Assembly: GCA_025558075.1 (NCBI GenBank)
Contig: JAHLKF010000003.1
Location: 806,001-870,000, forward strand
Origin: Gaertneriomyces semiglobifer
Lineage: Eukaryota; Chytridiomycota; Chytridiomycetes; Spizellomycetales; Spizellomycetaceae
Direction: 5' to 3'
DNA: 64,000 nt
The notes beneath the pieces are model-generated. The model did no database searches and was not told the origin of the DNA. It was given only the letters and a program-made list of their open reading frames with translations. This document shows, one piece after another, positions 9,953-21,000 of the stretch. Numbering within the stretch: the first letter of the stretch is position 1; each line of letters starts with the position of its first letter. A program made the position numbers and the translations under genes.

Positions 9953-10779
9953 TCACTTCGTCTCGTGGGAAAAGTAGATGCCGTCCTGTGCAGTCCAGCT
10001 CTCCGTTGAAGTTGAAGAGCCAACTGCCGCGACTTCCCGATGGCCTATGTAACCATGATTTTTAATAAAGCAAAGGTACGACGCTTAAGTGCGTTTATAG
10101 GCTTACCAGATATGGGTCGTCCATACTCTGCCTTCCCGGCAGATAGGTATTTTCCTGTTTCTACGTGTTCTGCACAAAAGCTCGTCAGCGAGATCCTGCC
10201 AGTCCGGTGCAAGAAATGATGAACTTACGGAGTCGGACTCCAGTTTCCCTGCTCCATGCTCCGTCACAGATTAGCTTCCAGTCATCCCCGCGATCCAATC
10301 CATCGAATGCAGAAACCTCTTGATTTCCCGACAAGGGCGAACGATGGCTTCCATGGCTGTGAAGGAGCTTTCCTGTTTCCAAATGTGAAAGTCGAACGAC
10401 CGTACCGCACTTCACGGGTGTGCCTCGAATGCATTCTGGGCCCCCAAATGCACCCTGGACTATGAACAGTGATGAAGGCGAATTCGCCCGTGAACAGGAG
10501 ATCGTTTGTTGATGTGAACCAGAGGCGTAGTTCACATTTTGCTGAGAAAGTAGGTCACTATCAGCACCGGCAAGCTGCATACCAAAAGCCATATTCACTT
10601 ACCGAGGTTAACCAGCATCCGGCACTATTCCATAGCTTCACTGCAGATCCACAAGATACATGCGTGAACTCCGGATCCAGGAGAAACGGCGCTTGTTGTT
10701 GTTGCGTTGCGGATACTAATGGCAGCGCTAAGGCGATGAGAAAGCCGGTTGCCAGGTTAGCGGCCATTATCAAGATCAT
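9953..10779 (-). CDS. SDF2: SDF2-like MIR-domain protein of the secretory pathway
   Basis: SDF2 proteins are ER-lumenal, beta-trefoil MIR proteins that act in ER quality control, in animals together with an ERdj3-type co-chaperone. The start at 10779 (or the inner ATG at 10767) gives a clear signal peptide, ANLATGFLIALALPLVSA. MIR repeats follow: THVSCGSAVKLWNS, then NVNYASGSHQQ, IRGTPVKCGTVVRLSHLETG with LHSHGSHRSPLSGNQEVSAF, and a last repeat with VETGKYLSA and GHREVAA. Four exons fit: 10602-10779, 10229-10557, 10107-10169 and 9953-10044. The C-terminus reads YFSHETK and has no HDEL-type retention signal, so the protein may be held in the ER by a partner, or secreted. MIR domains also occur in Pmt mannosyltransferases, but this protein is too short and has no membrane helices. 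Confidence 0.9.
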
Positions 10780-12469
10780 GAGTCCTTCTCGCTGGTGGTC
10801 TGCGTATTAATGCCTGTTCACTGTACAGCTTCGCGTCTGTCAACTTCCTGATCTTACCACTTTCCGTGCCCATCACCACATCATTGGCCCTCCCAACACA
10901 AGCACTACGGAAAGCTTGTACATGTAGCTACGAAGGGGTGCCGGCCAAAGTTGAGCGTGGACAATTATTTGTGGCAAAAAAATGTGTTCACATTTGAACC
11001 TTTACAAGAAAGTTGTCAAAGGCGAACATGTCTGTACAATCTGAGTAAGCGCTGAACCAAGCGGATCTCGCACAAGATGGGCGAACAAAGAGTCTGCGAA
11101 GTTTGGGTTATGGCATGGGAGGTTACTCTCATCCAATAGCTGCAACCATGAGTTACTGCTATATCTGGTCAACCGAGTGAATTGCTTCCAGTGGTTCATT
11201 TATCACCGGAAAAAGCGTTGCATATCCTACTGCTTCCGTCCATCGTCGTTCTTCTTCCGGTAAAACAATTGATCGCGTGCTGGGCAGACCTAGGTGTGGC
11301 GGGTAAGGTCAGGGACGATGCTAGTTTGTTGGGAACATCACGAAGCAAGTTTCCAACACTTCGCAGGTCAACAAGCGAAATGTGAGGTTCCATCTAAATC
11401 GATTATCGGTTTTACGAAGGAAAGTCTGCTTTGAGGATTGGTCTGTCGCACGCATGAAATTCCTGTCGGGTACCATAGATCCCTCGTTTGCGGGAGAGTA
11501 ATCGTTCGACCACCCATTCGGAAACGCGAATACTCGTGTTTCGCAACGGATGCGTAAGGGGATCTGCCAAAAGGCATTTTCCAACAGACCCTGGTCCTGG
11601 GGCCGGGGCCGCTTCGCTTCAAGTTATTTATCTTCGACCATGCGAAGATGCCGAGGACGTACTCCGCAAATTTCAATCTCGTTTCTTTTCTGATCTCTCA
11701 ACATGGCAGCTGTCCGAGACACGTACCTTGCCCGATTTACGTTTTCCCAACCGTTCGTAATAGTTTGGTCTCGTACAATGACCAGTCATCGCGAGTGTTA
11801 CAGTTGTCGAGCCTTTTACCATTTGCCGCAAGATTAACCGGTGGGACATAGTAGTGCAATAAGGTCTTGCCATTGAAAGCGTCATTCCGCTAACAGTAAT
11901 GAGGCGTATCAACCAGAATCGCATGAGAAGTGGCTTCTGCACTTCGTGTTATTCTCTTCGTATTCTTTCCGGTAATGATTTAATCTGGTTCAGCCGTATG
12001 CCTGCAGCTGCCGGCGCAATCGCATCCAGCCGCTCAGCTTGCATTATACCATATCCTTCGTCCATTTTGACATTTGATCTCGTCTTTGTTTTTCTTCTTA
12101 TGGGCAGGTAGTTGCGAGCGGCGTGCTCGTAAATGTCTAACGTATCCTTTCATTCGTCCATTTCACTGGCATCCGCTCTTGTCAGATAGCCTTCAACGAC
12201 ACTCCAGCTCAAAAGCTGGTGGCGGCTACGAGATGAATGATGGGGTTCTGAAGGTATCGTTCACGTTGCTGGCTGACCTGTCGCGCCCAACGACGTTGGC
12301 TGTTATTACGCGTGTCTACTCTTGAACTCTCCTTTGAGCACACACACCACATCCTTACTACACAAGCCACCGCTTCTATTGTGAAAGAGAGGTTAGCGGG
12401 AAACGCCCGAGTAATTGAGTATTGGTGAACAGGCAGCAGGTGAATTCAGGGTAGAACCAACCAGTCAAA
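10780..12469. other. 1.7-kb stretch with unresolved coding-like segments
   Basis: No gene model could be completed here. The right 300 bp must contain the RPT2 promoter. On the minus strand, several short stretches between about 12150 and 11320 look protein-like and end at in-frame stops. No long open frame, repeat or RNA gene stands out in 10800-11320. Confidence 0.35.
11321..12064 (-). other. Possible minus-strand multi-exon gene or gene remnant
   Basis: Coding-like minus-strand segments follow one another. One starts at ATG 12064 (MDEGYGIMQAERLDAIAP) and reaches a stop after about 38 codons. One sits at about 11890-11741, preceded by a TGTTAG acceptor and followed by a GTAAAT donor, with NGKTLLHYYVPPVNL. 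One lies at about 11560-11321, with ETRVFAFPNGWSNDY, and ends at a stop. I could not join them in a single consistent frame with good splice sites. It may be a fast-evolving gene with introns I misplace, or a decayed one. No family is recognised. Confidence 0.25.
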
Positions 12470-13993
12470 ATGGTAAGTTTCTTGATCTGGCCTTTTTTGT
12501 GAGATGTGCTAGATCAAGCACTCATCCACTCGACCAACAGGGTCAGAACCAATCGGGTTTACCCCAATTTCCCGGAGAGGACAAAAAGAAGGGCGACAAC
12601 GAGCAAGAGAAGAAAGAGAAGAAGAAGTGGGAGCCTCCCGTTCCTACCCGTGTTGGCAAGAAGAAGAGAAAGGGTCCTGATGCTGGCCACAAACTACCGC
12701 CAAGTAAGGCAATAGCTGATTAGTTTGGCAAATTAAGTAACTGTTGCGCTAACGCATTTGGAACAGTTTTCCCGACGACTCGATGCAAGCTGAAGCTTCT
12801 GAAAATGGAGCGCATGAAGGACTACCTGCTGATGCAGGAAGAATTTGTGCAAAACCAAGAACAGCTGAAACCCCAGTCAGAGAAGGCACAAGAAGAACGT
12901 TCCAGAGTTGATGATCTCCGTGGCAGTCCCATGCATGTGGGCACCTTGGAAGAGATTATCGATGATCATCATGCAATTGTCTCGGCTTCCACCGGACCAG
13001 AGTACTACGTCAACATCATGTCCTTTGTGGATAAAGATGTTTTGGAGCCAGGCTGCTCCATCTTGATGCACCACAAGTCCTTGTCTGTCGTTGGGGTGCT
13101 TGCAGATGACACAGACCCTGCTGTCAGTGTGATGAAAGTTGAGAAAGCACCGACAGAGTCCTATGCAGACATTGGTGGACTTGAGCAACAAATTCAAGAA
13201 ATCAAGGAGGCTGTTGAGCTGCCGCTTACGCATCCTGAGCTGTATGAGGAAATGGGTATCAATCCACCTAAGGGTGTCATTCTGTATGGAAGTCCTGGTA
13301 CCGGAAAGACGTTATTAGCAAAGGCAGTAGCCAATCAAACCTCGGCTACTTTCTTGCGCATTGTGGGCTCAGAATTGATTCAAAAGTATCTGGGTGATGG
13401 ACCGAAACTGGTCCGTGAGCTTTTCCGTGTTGCCGAAGAGCACGCACCCTCTATTGTCTTCATTGACGAAATTGACGCTGTTGGAACGAAACGATACGAC
13501 TCGACCTCTGGTGGTGAGCGTGAAATCCAGCGTACTATGCTTGAGCTGTTGAACCAGTTGGATGGATTTGATTCTCGTGGTGATGTCAAGGTCATCATGG
13601 CGACGAATCGTATCGAATCCTTGGATCCTGCTTTGATTCGTCCTGGCCGTATCGACCGTAAAATTGAATTCCCGCTGCCAGACGTGAAGACGAAGCGAAG
13701 GATCTTTGGTATACATACAAGCCGGATGACGTTGGGTGAGGATGTGGATTTGGAAGAGTTCGTTATGGCCAAGGATGATCTAAGCGGTGCTGACATTAAG
13801 GTTTGTCCAACACTTACTGTCGCTTCTTGTGTAACATTTGTTAAATGGATTTTTGCAGGCCATTTGCACGGAAGCGGGTCTCCTTGCTCTGCGTGAGCGT
13901 CGGATGCGAGTTATCGCAGATGACTTCAGGAAAGCCAAAGAGAAGACTCTGTATCGCAAGAGTGAAGGAACACCGGAAGGTCTCTACCTGTAG
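12470..13993 (+). CDS. RPT2: 26S proteasome regulatory ATPase subunit Rpt2
   Basis: AAA ATPase of the 19S base ring that unfolds substrates and opens the gate of the 20S core. Exon 1 is only the ATG (12470-12472), then 12541-12703, 12767-13800 and 13859-13993, giving 444 residues. The start reads M-G-Q, the N-myristoylation context known for Rpt2. Seen: a Lys-rich N-terminus, an OB-fold region, Walker A GSPGTGKT, Walker [12 protein letters not shown], second region of homology [22 protein letters not shown], and the C-terminal HbYX-type end Leu-Tyr-Leu that docks in the alpha-ring pockets. It is convergent with SPC3, whose stop is 112 bp away. The family identity is unambiguous. Confidence 0.98.
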
Positions 13994-14104
13994 AGTCTTA
14001 TATGTATGCGTCTGCATGTTTCGGAAAATACCACATCTTCATCACACGCAATTCTGATGTTGACCACTTTTGATTCAGCGCAAACTCCTATCGTACACGG
14101 GCGT

Positions 14105-14839
14105 TCATTTCTTCGGGAACATAATAGGCGCACTTGTCTCAGCGGTCTGCGTCAACATCGGGCCCACCCACGGAACAATGTTCCAGTGAAGAGTAACATT
14201 GCCTTGTGCCCCACTGGATAGATGATATCTTTTCTTAAAACCCAGGAAACTTAATAGCACAGGGGCACGCAGGTGACTTACGAGAGCTTCCGGTCCATAT
14301 CAGTCACAGCATATTTTGCTTTTTCCCGCCGAATGTTGAATCGGGCCGCTCCTTTGCTCAGAATAATCCGGTCCCAGAGGACTAGTTGATTCACCTTTGG
14401 TAGAAAAAAGCGGAACTTTAACTCATGACACTTAGCTGGACAAAAGCGAGAAAGAATCATACCTGCTGACTCGTCGCATAGTCTACTGTCAAGTATACAA
14501 AAACTTCTTTTGTATTCCAGTGCCATAGGGGCGTCAGATCTGCGTTAATACTGAATTTTACATGCCCGACCTCTGCAGAGGTTCTTGAACCGTAATAGTT
14601 GGTTCTTGCACCCTTCCTGCCCAAGAATGACAGCAGTTTAGCAATTATATGGATCAAGCCGTCCATTCGCATAGCACCTACACCACAACATCCTCTACAG
14701 TTACGTCCGCCTTGAGTGCCTTCTTATTGACGGTTGCAAGAAAAATAGGACTGGTTGCCGATATGAGAGCTACAACACAGAAGGCGACAGTGACGAAGTA
14801 AGCAAGCACGGCGTTCAGCCGTTGAAGGGAAGTGTGCAT
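14105..14839 (-). CDS. SPC3: Signal peptidase complex subunit 3 (SPC22/23 type)
   Basis: Essential accessory subunit of the ER signal peptidase; a single-pass type II protein with a lumenal domain. The start at 14839 gives MHTSLQRLNAVLAYFVTVAF, a short cytosolic end followed by the signal anchor. Later exons carry VGHVKFSINADLTPLWHWN with NTKEVFVYLTVDYAT, then VNQLVLWDRIILSKG, and last GNVTLHWNIVPWVGPML, in the order found in SPCS3 proteins. At least four exons; the last begins after TATCCAG near 14211. It shares a 90-bp divergent promoter with PIGX, another ER-membrane gene. The length (about 180 residues) fits the family. Confidence 0.92.
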
Positions 14840-14929
14840 GGTCTGCCAGGACCCACTAGTCTATAATGAATGGCCTGAGGTGAGGAACACGTCGCTTAAG
14901 ATCCAACCGCCAACTTTGAAGCCTGATCG
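14840..14929. promoter_or_regulatory. Shared divergent promoter SPC3 / PIGX (90 bp)
   Basis: Two ER-membrane genes start back to back with 90 bp between their ATGs. There is no clear TATA box; the spacing suggests a common bidirectional promoter. Confidence 0.4.
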
Positions 14930-15921
14930 ATGCATCTTTCACAATTGGTGACTTTTTGCAAGCTATGCTTCATACTGTTCATTATTCAAACAGCGGCTCT
15001 CCAGCCGTTAACGGCTAAAGCGTCCATATCTGTCAATAGTCGGGATGATATTGCAGCTGGAAGCGATTATTCGGCACACACCAGAAGCGTTCCGCGGGAC
15101 TCAAATGCGGTGGAACAGACGGAACTTGGCTCACGCCAAGCGCATTGTGAAAGTTGCGATGCCTGCGACGAGAGAACAAATGGCGCTTTAGCAGAAATTG
15201 GGTGCAGCGAGTGTTCGGGATGCCTAGAAGATTCCCAAGAAACGATCACTCGGACTTTGTCATCCACGATTTCAACAATGATACTTCCCGGACATGGGTT
15301 TCACCAGAACTTGCTCATCCGACTTCCACCTATATCCTTAGCCACCCAGGACCTCCTTTTCCTTTTCCACTTTCCACGGCACACCTTTGCAGATCGGTAT
15401 GAATTAGCACGTATCACCTGGCCAGACGGTCTGGAAGTGCAGTCTCTGGGCGACGCAGATCTAGAAGCCGGAGCGTATATGGATGCAGCACGGCCGCACA
15501 TGGTTGCTGTGACGGTTCATTCCAGGCTGTTCAGGTACGTCTAAGTCAACCACTACATTAGGAACTTCAGCAGTACTCATCCGCCAAGCGCTTTTACAGA
15601 GATAACAAGATTAGTATCCCATTTCATATGAGATATCAACCTCCTTCAACTGCGTCAAGTTTAGAAGTACCAGCGATCCGTGTAACGGGGTACCTCATCA
15701 CTTGCAATGGCTTCATGATGCCAATTTCAAAGGCAACAGATCTCCAAATGACCAACGCAAGATACACCCTATCTGTACCTGTTGGCGATGTGCATGACTC
15801 GCAATGGGTTGAGGCAGCAACGCACATCGTGGTAGTGTCAGGTGCTATTGCAGTGTTGGTTAGTATTTGCAGAACCGATGGGCATCTGAAAGCAGCCTCC
15901 AGAAGAGAGAAATCACAGTGA
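14930..15921 (+). CDS. PIGX: GPI mannosyltransferase I stabilising subunit (PIG-X / Pbn1)
   Basis: Partner of PIG-M (Gpi14 in yeast), needed for addition of the first mannose to the GPI anchor in the ER lumen. Exons 14930-15534 and 15600-15921 give 308 residues. There is an N-terminal signal sequence (LCFILFIIQTAALQ), then a lumenal domain with a hydrophobic strand-rich core, the family hallmark NKISIPFHMRYQPPS opening exon 2, and one C-terminal membrane helix (HIVVVSGAIAVLVSI) with a short Lys/Arg-rich cytosolic tail. Residues about 65-100 hold a compact Cys cluster (CESCDACDE and CSECSGC) that I do not know from PIG-X proteins. Confidence 0.85.
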
Positions 15922-16178
15922 GTCCGACAAGCTAGCAGCAGACGTTGTGGTTGCAGCACCAATACAATTGAGACCATTTTACATGAACATTTGAGCTTGC
16001 TTCATGAGCCTTGCATAAGACCGGCCTGCAAACCAGTGCACGGACAGTCTCGCGTGTGGAAGCCACGGCGCGTTGTATGACTGTGTCGTCCGAGTGTGGC
16101 ACAGTTGCGCTATGAGTCGACAAACTATCCGTATCAGAGTCGTGGGACACTGAGAAAACGTTAACGAAGGGTGCAACT

Positions 16179-16621
16179 ATGGAAGACAAGCTGACGGCGA
16201 CTATCGATCGCTTGAGGGAAAGCGAGGCGGTCGACGGTATTCTAGTTGTTGACAATGAAGGCTTGCCGCTGAAAGGTAGGGATCGTGTTCCTCCTCAGCG
16301 GTCATTACGATGGGCGTAACGCATAATACACGCATTAGCAACAGGCATTGCGCCCATAGCAGCTTCACCGTTTCTTGCATCCATTGCGAACCGCGCATGT
16401 CGACTAGCTCGACGACACTCTCCTCGTACTGCTGAGGATACTCCATCAGCAGGTGAGAATGATCTGCCGCCTGTGAACGTAACTGTCGCGGTGCAGTACA
16501 CAAATATGTAAGTATCGCAGGAATCCTTGGTCAATGGAAAGTGTTCCGACGTGTGTCTCCTAGGAACGTTTCCATAAGAAGAGAAAATGATGTTACTATT
16601 GCTGTTTACCGAAAGTCATAA
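16179..16621 (+). CDS. LAMTOR5: Ragulator subunit LAMTOR5-like (roadblock fold)
   Basis: Small scaffold subunit that helps anchor Rag GTPases to the lysosome or vacuole for TORC1 signalling. Exons 16179-16275, 16339-16507 and 16564-16621 join in frame to 107 residues. Seen: an N-terminal helix, then the strand VDGILVVDNEGLPLKATG, a second helix with FLASIANRACRL, a disordered Pro/Glu loop, and the end NVSIRRENDVTIAVYR, which matches the last two strands of the LAMTOR5 fold. The similarity is mainly in pattern, so another roadblock-type protein cannot be excluded. It is convergent with RPF2. Confidence 0.7.
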
Positions 16622-16697
16622 CGATATAGTGAACAACTTGGTGAGAACGTCATCATACACTTCTTGGATACAATGAGCGAATATATACATTAAATAA

Positions 16698-17804
16698 TTA
16701 TTCTTCTGCCCTCTGTCTCTTTGCAGAGTCGTCATCTTCCTCCTCATCGTCATCTTCGTCCGCTCTTCTCTTCAGACCCTTCAGTTTGCGAGTCTGCAAC
16801 TTCGAGAAGTCCTGCTTGTGCATATGAATGCGGCCAATCTGATCTCCCATTTCATTCCTCTCAATGTTCTTCTCCTTCTTTGCCTGAACGATTGCATTAG
16901 CACATGAAAACTGTTTTTCCAACTGTCAAACACATAACATACCTTAAGCTCCTGTGGTACCCTGATAGCTTGTTTCCAAACATCCGGAGCAGCCGCTCGA
17001 CATCTTCCAACGGTCATCTCACAGGAGGGACCCATCTCTTCTAGTTCGACGCGAGGTAACCGCGTTCCGCTCTTCTTCAGCTGTACAATATATGTTCGCA
17101 AGTGTACTTTCTTCGCGCTCTCCGCCGTAAAGCACATGACATGCTCCAGACCAGAAAGATTGACCATGTCGTCACTGTTATTCCCGCGATACATGTCCAA
17201 TAAAATTGATTTCAAAGTCTGCAGCTCTTCCGTTGTGTCCCAAATGTCTCCTGAGAACACAAGTAGCGGCCTGTGGCCGATGGCGGCTTTCGTTGTTTTG
17301 AAGGTATCTATTGTCTTTGCATCCACAACCCCGACCTCTACCATATCCAGAAGCTGATAGTCAAATGTGCGGGCGAACGTCAAGTTATGCGGTCTCTTCT
17401 TGCTATGGCTGGCGAGGACAAATAGGGCGGCATCGTTCTTTTGTGAGAAGAACTCAAGGGGAGCAGGGTCTTCGAACGGTTTTACATCATTGCGCTTGCT
17501 GAAAAGGACGGCATCAGGCCTCTTCAAGGCATACTAGTGAAGGAACTATTCAGCACGGTTGATCTATCACGGCACATGAAAAAACACTCTTACCAGGTCC
17601 TTGAGAACTGAGGTGACCAGCTGACTAGTGGTCGTGCCTTTCACAAAGACGGCTGCTTTTGCTTCTTCTATAACCTGAGGTTCACGCTGTTTGAGCGCCC
17701 GCTTGCCGGCAGCTGTACGAGCTTTGCTGTAACCAATCAACATGAGCATCTACGTTCCCGCCTGCAATGCCTGCCGAGTTGCCAACTTACACTGTCCGCA
17801 ACAT
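16698..17804 (-). CDS. RPF2: Ribosome production factor 2 (Brix domain)
   Basis: With Rrs1 it brings the 5S RNP (5S rRNA, uL5, uL18) into the 60S pre-ribosome in the nucleolus. Exon 1 is 14 nt (17791-17804), then 17594-17726, 16943-17533 and 16698-16883. The N-terminus MLRTVKARTAAGKRALKQRE fits the family only with the tiny first exon; an in-frame ATG at 17749 would give a poorer start. Brix-domain features: SQLVTSVLKDLYALKRPDA, SKRPHNLTFARTFD near the middle written here as KKRPHNLTFARTFDYQ, and LKSILLDMYRGN. The C-terminus is a Lys-rich then acidic tail, ending in DDEEEDDDSAKRQRAEE. It is divergent from MON2. Confidence 0.95.
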
Positions 17805-18096
17805 TCTCGTCAGTATCTCTGTTCAACTGCGTCCGGTTTCTTTTGCCAATACGTTTTTCAATGGCAGCTCGAAAAAAGGCGAACCGAGTGTCAAAAAGAA
17901 TGTCACTCATTCAGTCACTTCAAGTCACTTAGCTCACTCGGCGCGTCGAGGAGCATCGCAAAGCGAAGAGCGGAACAGCAACAGCCAAAACCGCCTGCGA
18001 GAAGCATCCGTCGACCACTCATCCTTGCGAGCAGTTTTCGTGCGAGAGAAAGTGGCTGTCATTGTTACTGATAGGCCTTAAAAGGTAGATGCGGCT
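17805..18096. promoter_or_regulatory. Shared divergent promoter RPF2 / MON2 with TCACT repeats
   Basis: The 292 bp between the two start codons hold four or five closely spaced TCACT/TCACTT units (17902-17938), about 10-12 bp apart. They could be repeated transcription-factor sites serving one or both genes. No TATA box is seen. Confidence 0.35.
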
Positions 18097-21000
18097 ATGA
18101 GCTCTCTGACGACGTTCCTGCAAAATGAGCTTCTCTCGCTCTCGAGTGAGGCACGGCGCAAGAATCCTGAGATCAAAGAGGTAACCTTTCTTGGTTGGGT
18201 GCATCTTCTTTAAGCCGTTGCAGTAGTTCTAATTCTCAATTTTTTGGCTGTCCAGGCAGCGGAACGCTTATTGTACATCCTGAGAGGTCTCAAGGAGAAG
18301 TCGGCCGCCGCGACTCCCGACGGTCAAGATCCGGTGACAGCGGGTAGGTTCAGCCAACTGAGCGTCTACGCGGCGTACCAAAAGAGTTCAAGATGCTGAT
18401 GCGGATCACGCCTTTGCGTAGAGTTGGCCAAGAATGATGAAGTTTTGCGACCATTTCTCCTTTCTTGCGAGACCAAGAATCCAAAGCTCATCCCCATCGC
18501 CGTCGGATGCTTACAGAGGCTAATTACGCATCAAGCCGTCCCAGAGGTGCGTTTTACAGAGTTCTAAGGCCTTCGAGGTGGCGGCACACTTACACTTTCT
18601 GATGGTAGTCTTCCGTTATGCACATTCTTCAAGCCCTGTCAGACCTCATAAATAGTAGCGTAGAGCTGCAGCTCAAAATTCTACAAACAGTCTTGCCGCT
18701 GTTAACGAATTATCGGAATGTGCATGGAAACGTGTTGGCCGAGGTACTGTTAGCCACATGGGACATAGCCAGAGCATTGCTGACTTTGCTTACAGGCCTT
18801 GCTACTGTGTTTTCGCTTACAAGAAACAAAATCCCCGATCGTCAACAATACTGCTGCGGCCACAGTACGGCAGCTGGTAACTTTTGTCTTTGACAAATTC
18901 GCCGCAGAAGATATACCAGCCGCACAATCGCTCCCAGGTTGGTTGACTTTCAGCGTCGCAAACTCGAGGACCAATCATCTTAACGTATGGAACTTGGCCA
19001 GCTAGCGATGCTTCCCGCTCTGGCGATCTAAGTCCGTCAGGTAGAGATGCATGTGCCCTATTTGAGGTACGTAGAAAGTAACGGTCGTACAGGAGTGCAT
19101 GAAAATTGAGATAGGCTTAGGACCTGTGCCTTCTTACAAGTGGAGAACCGCCGAATTTTTTGCCACTGCAAGCGCTCCCAAAAAACTTTGGCCTGGAGCT
19201 CATTGAGGCCGTAATATCTTCATACCCGCAGCTTTTCAGAAAGGTGAGCGTCACCGAAAAGTCTTTTGCGGAGTGTTTCATTGACATCGCGAAGCATTCA
19301 GAACTGTCAGACTCGGTCAAAGAGAAGGTTTGTCCCCTGCTCATCAAGTCGTTTTCGGACAGAGTGGACTTTCCTCTCGCTTGCCGGCTCATGAGGGTAG
19401 TACACTCTCTGCTCAAGCAGTACCATGACATCCTGGTGAGCCACTCTCATCGCACTCCCCGTTGCTTGGGTGATGCTTACCATTTTCCCGTAGGTCATGG
19501 AGTGCGAAATATTTTTGTCAATGTTTTGTAAGCTCCTGGAGCCGGACCATGCCCCTATTTGGCAGCGAGTGTTGGTGATGGAGGTCCTCAGATCAATATG
19601 TGTGGACGGGGAGCTACTGCGGTAAGGTCCGTGTCGGCTAATTCAAGAGGCATCATTGTTGCTTATGTCGACTTCATCAAGGTTTATATACCGATCTTAT
19701 GACGACAAAGACCACACCACCAAAGTATTCACAGAGATGATTACCGCTTTCCGGAGGATAGTAGTATCAGAAAAGCCTGCCCTGCTTTTACATGCTCCCA
19801 CTGCAGCCAGTACGGAAAGCATTGACACAGAGACGCAGGAACAATACGCCCTGACTGCGTCAACTGCCGCGGTAAAGCTGCAATGGTACGTTTATGCCCT
19901 TGCAGGATCAATAGCTTGATAGTAATCAGGCATACAGCATTGATCAATTAGACAAGACAGAACCACCTGCGATCCCAGAGACCTATATAATATACCTTGC
20001 ACTACAGTGCATCAGTGGCACCGTGGAAAGCGAAGCTCACTTTGCGATGCCACTGTTGTCGAAAACAGTTACGCCGGAAGAAGAAAAACCAGACATCCTG
20101 CTTGCGATTGAGATGGCAAATTCGTCATGGGCAGGTATTTTGGCCGCATTGAGTTTTCTGGTCAACGCCTCCGTCGACGACGAGATCTTTGCTACGGTGA
20201 TTCGTGCATATCAAAACATTACGGGAGTTGTGGGATTGCTGGGCCTCACTTCTCATCGAGATGCTTTTTTGGCCTCGCTGATCAAGAGCTGTGTACCTAG
20301 TCACCCAGCATCCAGCGATACAGGGGCTCATCTTAAAGCTGAGGCCCTTCATCCCGCTAGCTTGCAGGCTGTATCACGTGGACTTAGTGTTTTGATGAAC
20401 GACCGGAATGTGGTGTGCGTACGAGCCTTGATCGCTGTCGCTCATGCGTTGACACCGGTTTTGGAAGACAAGGCGTGGTACTCTATCCTGGAAACTTTGC
20501 AAACTGCCGACAAGTACATCAATACGGGAAAAACTGGCCGCCAGCAGAGTTCGTTGGCATTGTTCTCGGATGGCAGGGATGCACGGCCAAGAAGTGGTTC
20601 TATCGCCCAGGGAGCACCCGTTCCCCAACAGAACGCCATGGAGAACCAGTTCCTTAGTCTCCTAATAGCAGCAAAGAAACTCTTTGAAAGTACGCAGACA
20701 ATGGAGGACAAAAATCTAAGTGATTTTTTGCGTGCTATTTGTCGACTTGCGCGAAACACAGCCGTTGGAAGTGCCACCTCTGCAAGCGCGGCCGGACCGA
20801 CCGCGAAGGACGCTCCGTCGAAAAGCGCCGACGACAGGAGCTTTGCCATTTCTAAGCTTCATGACGTTGCATTGTCGAATGTATCGAGATTGATATCACC
20901 TGATTCTGAATTCGAAATGTGGGATATGATCATTGGTGAATTAGTGAACCTTTCACACTGTACTACCTGTCCTGTATCAATCCGAACGCAGGTTTGTCAG

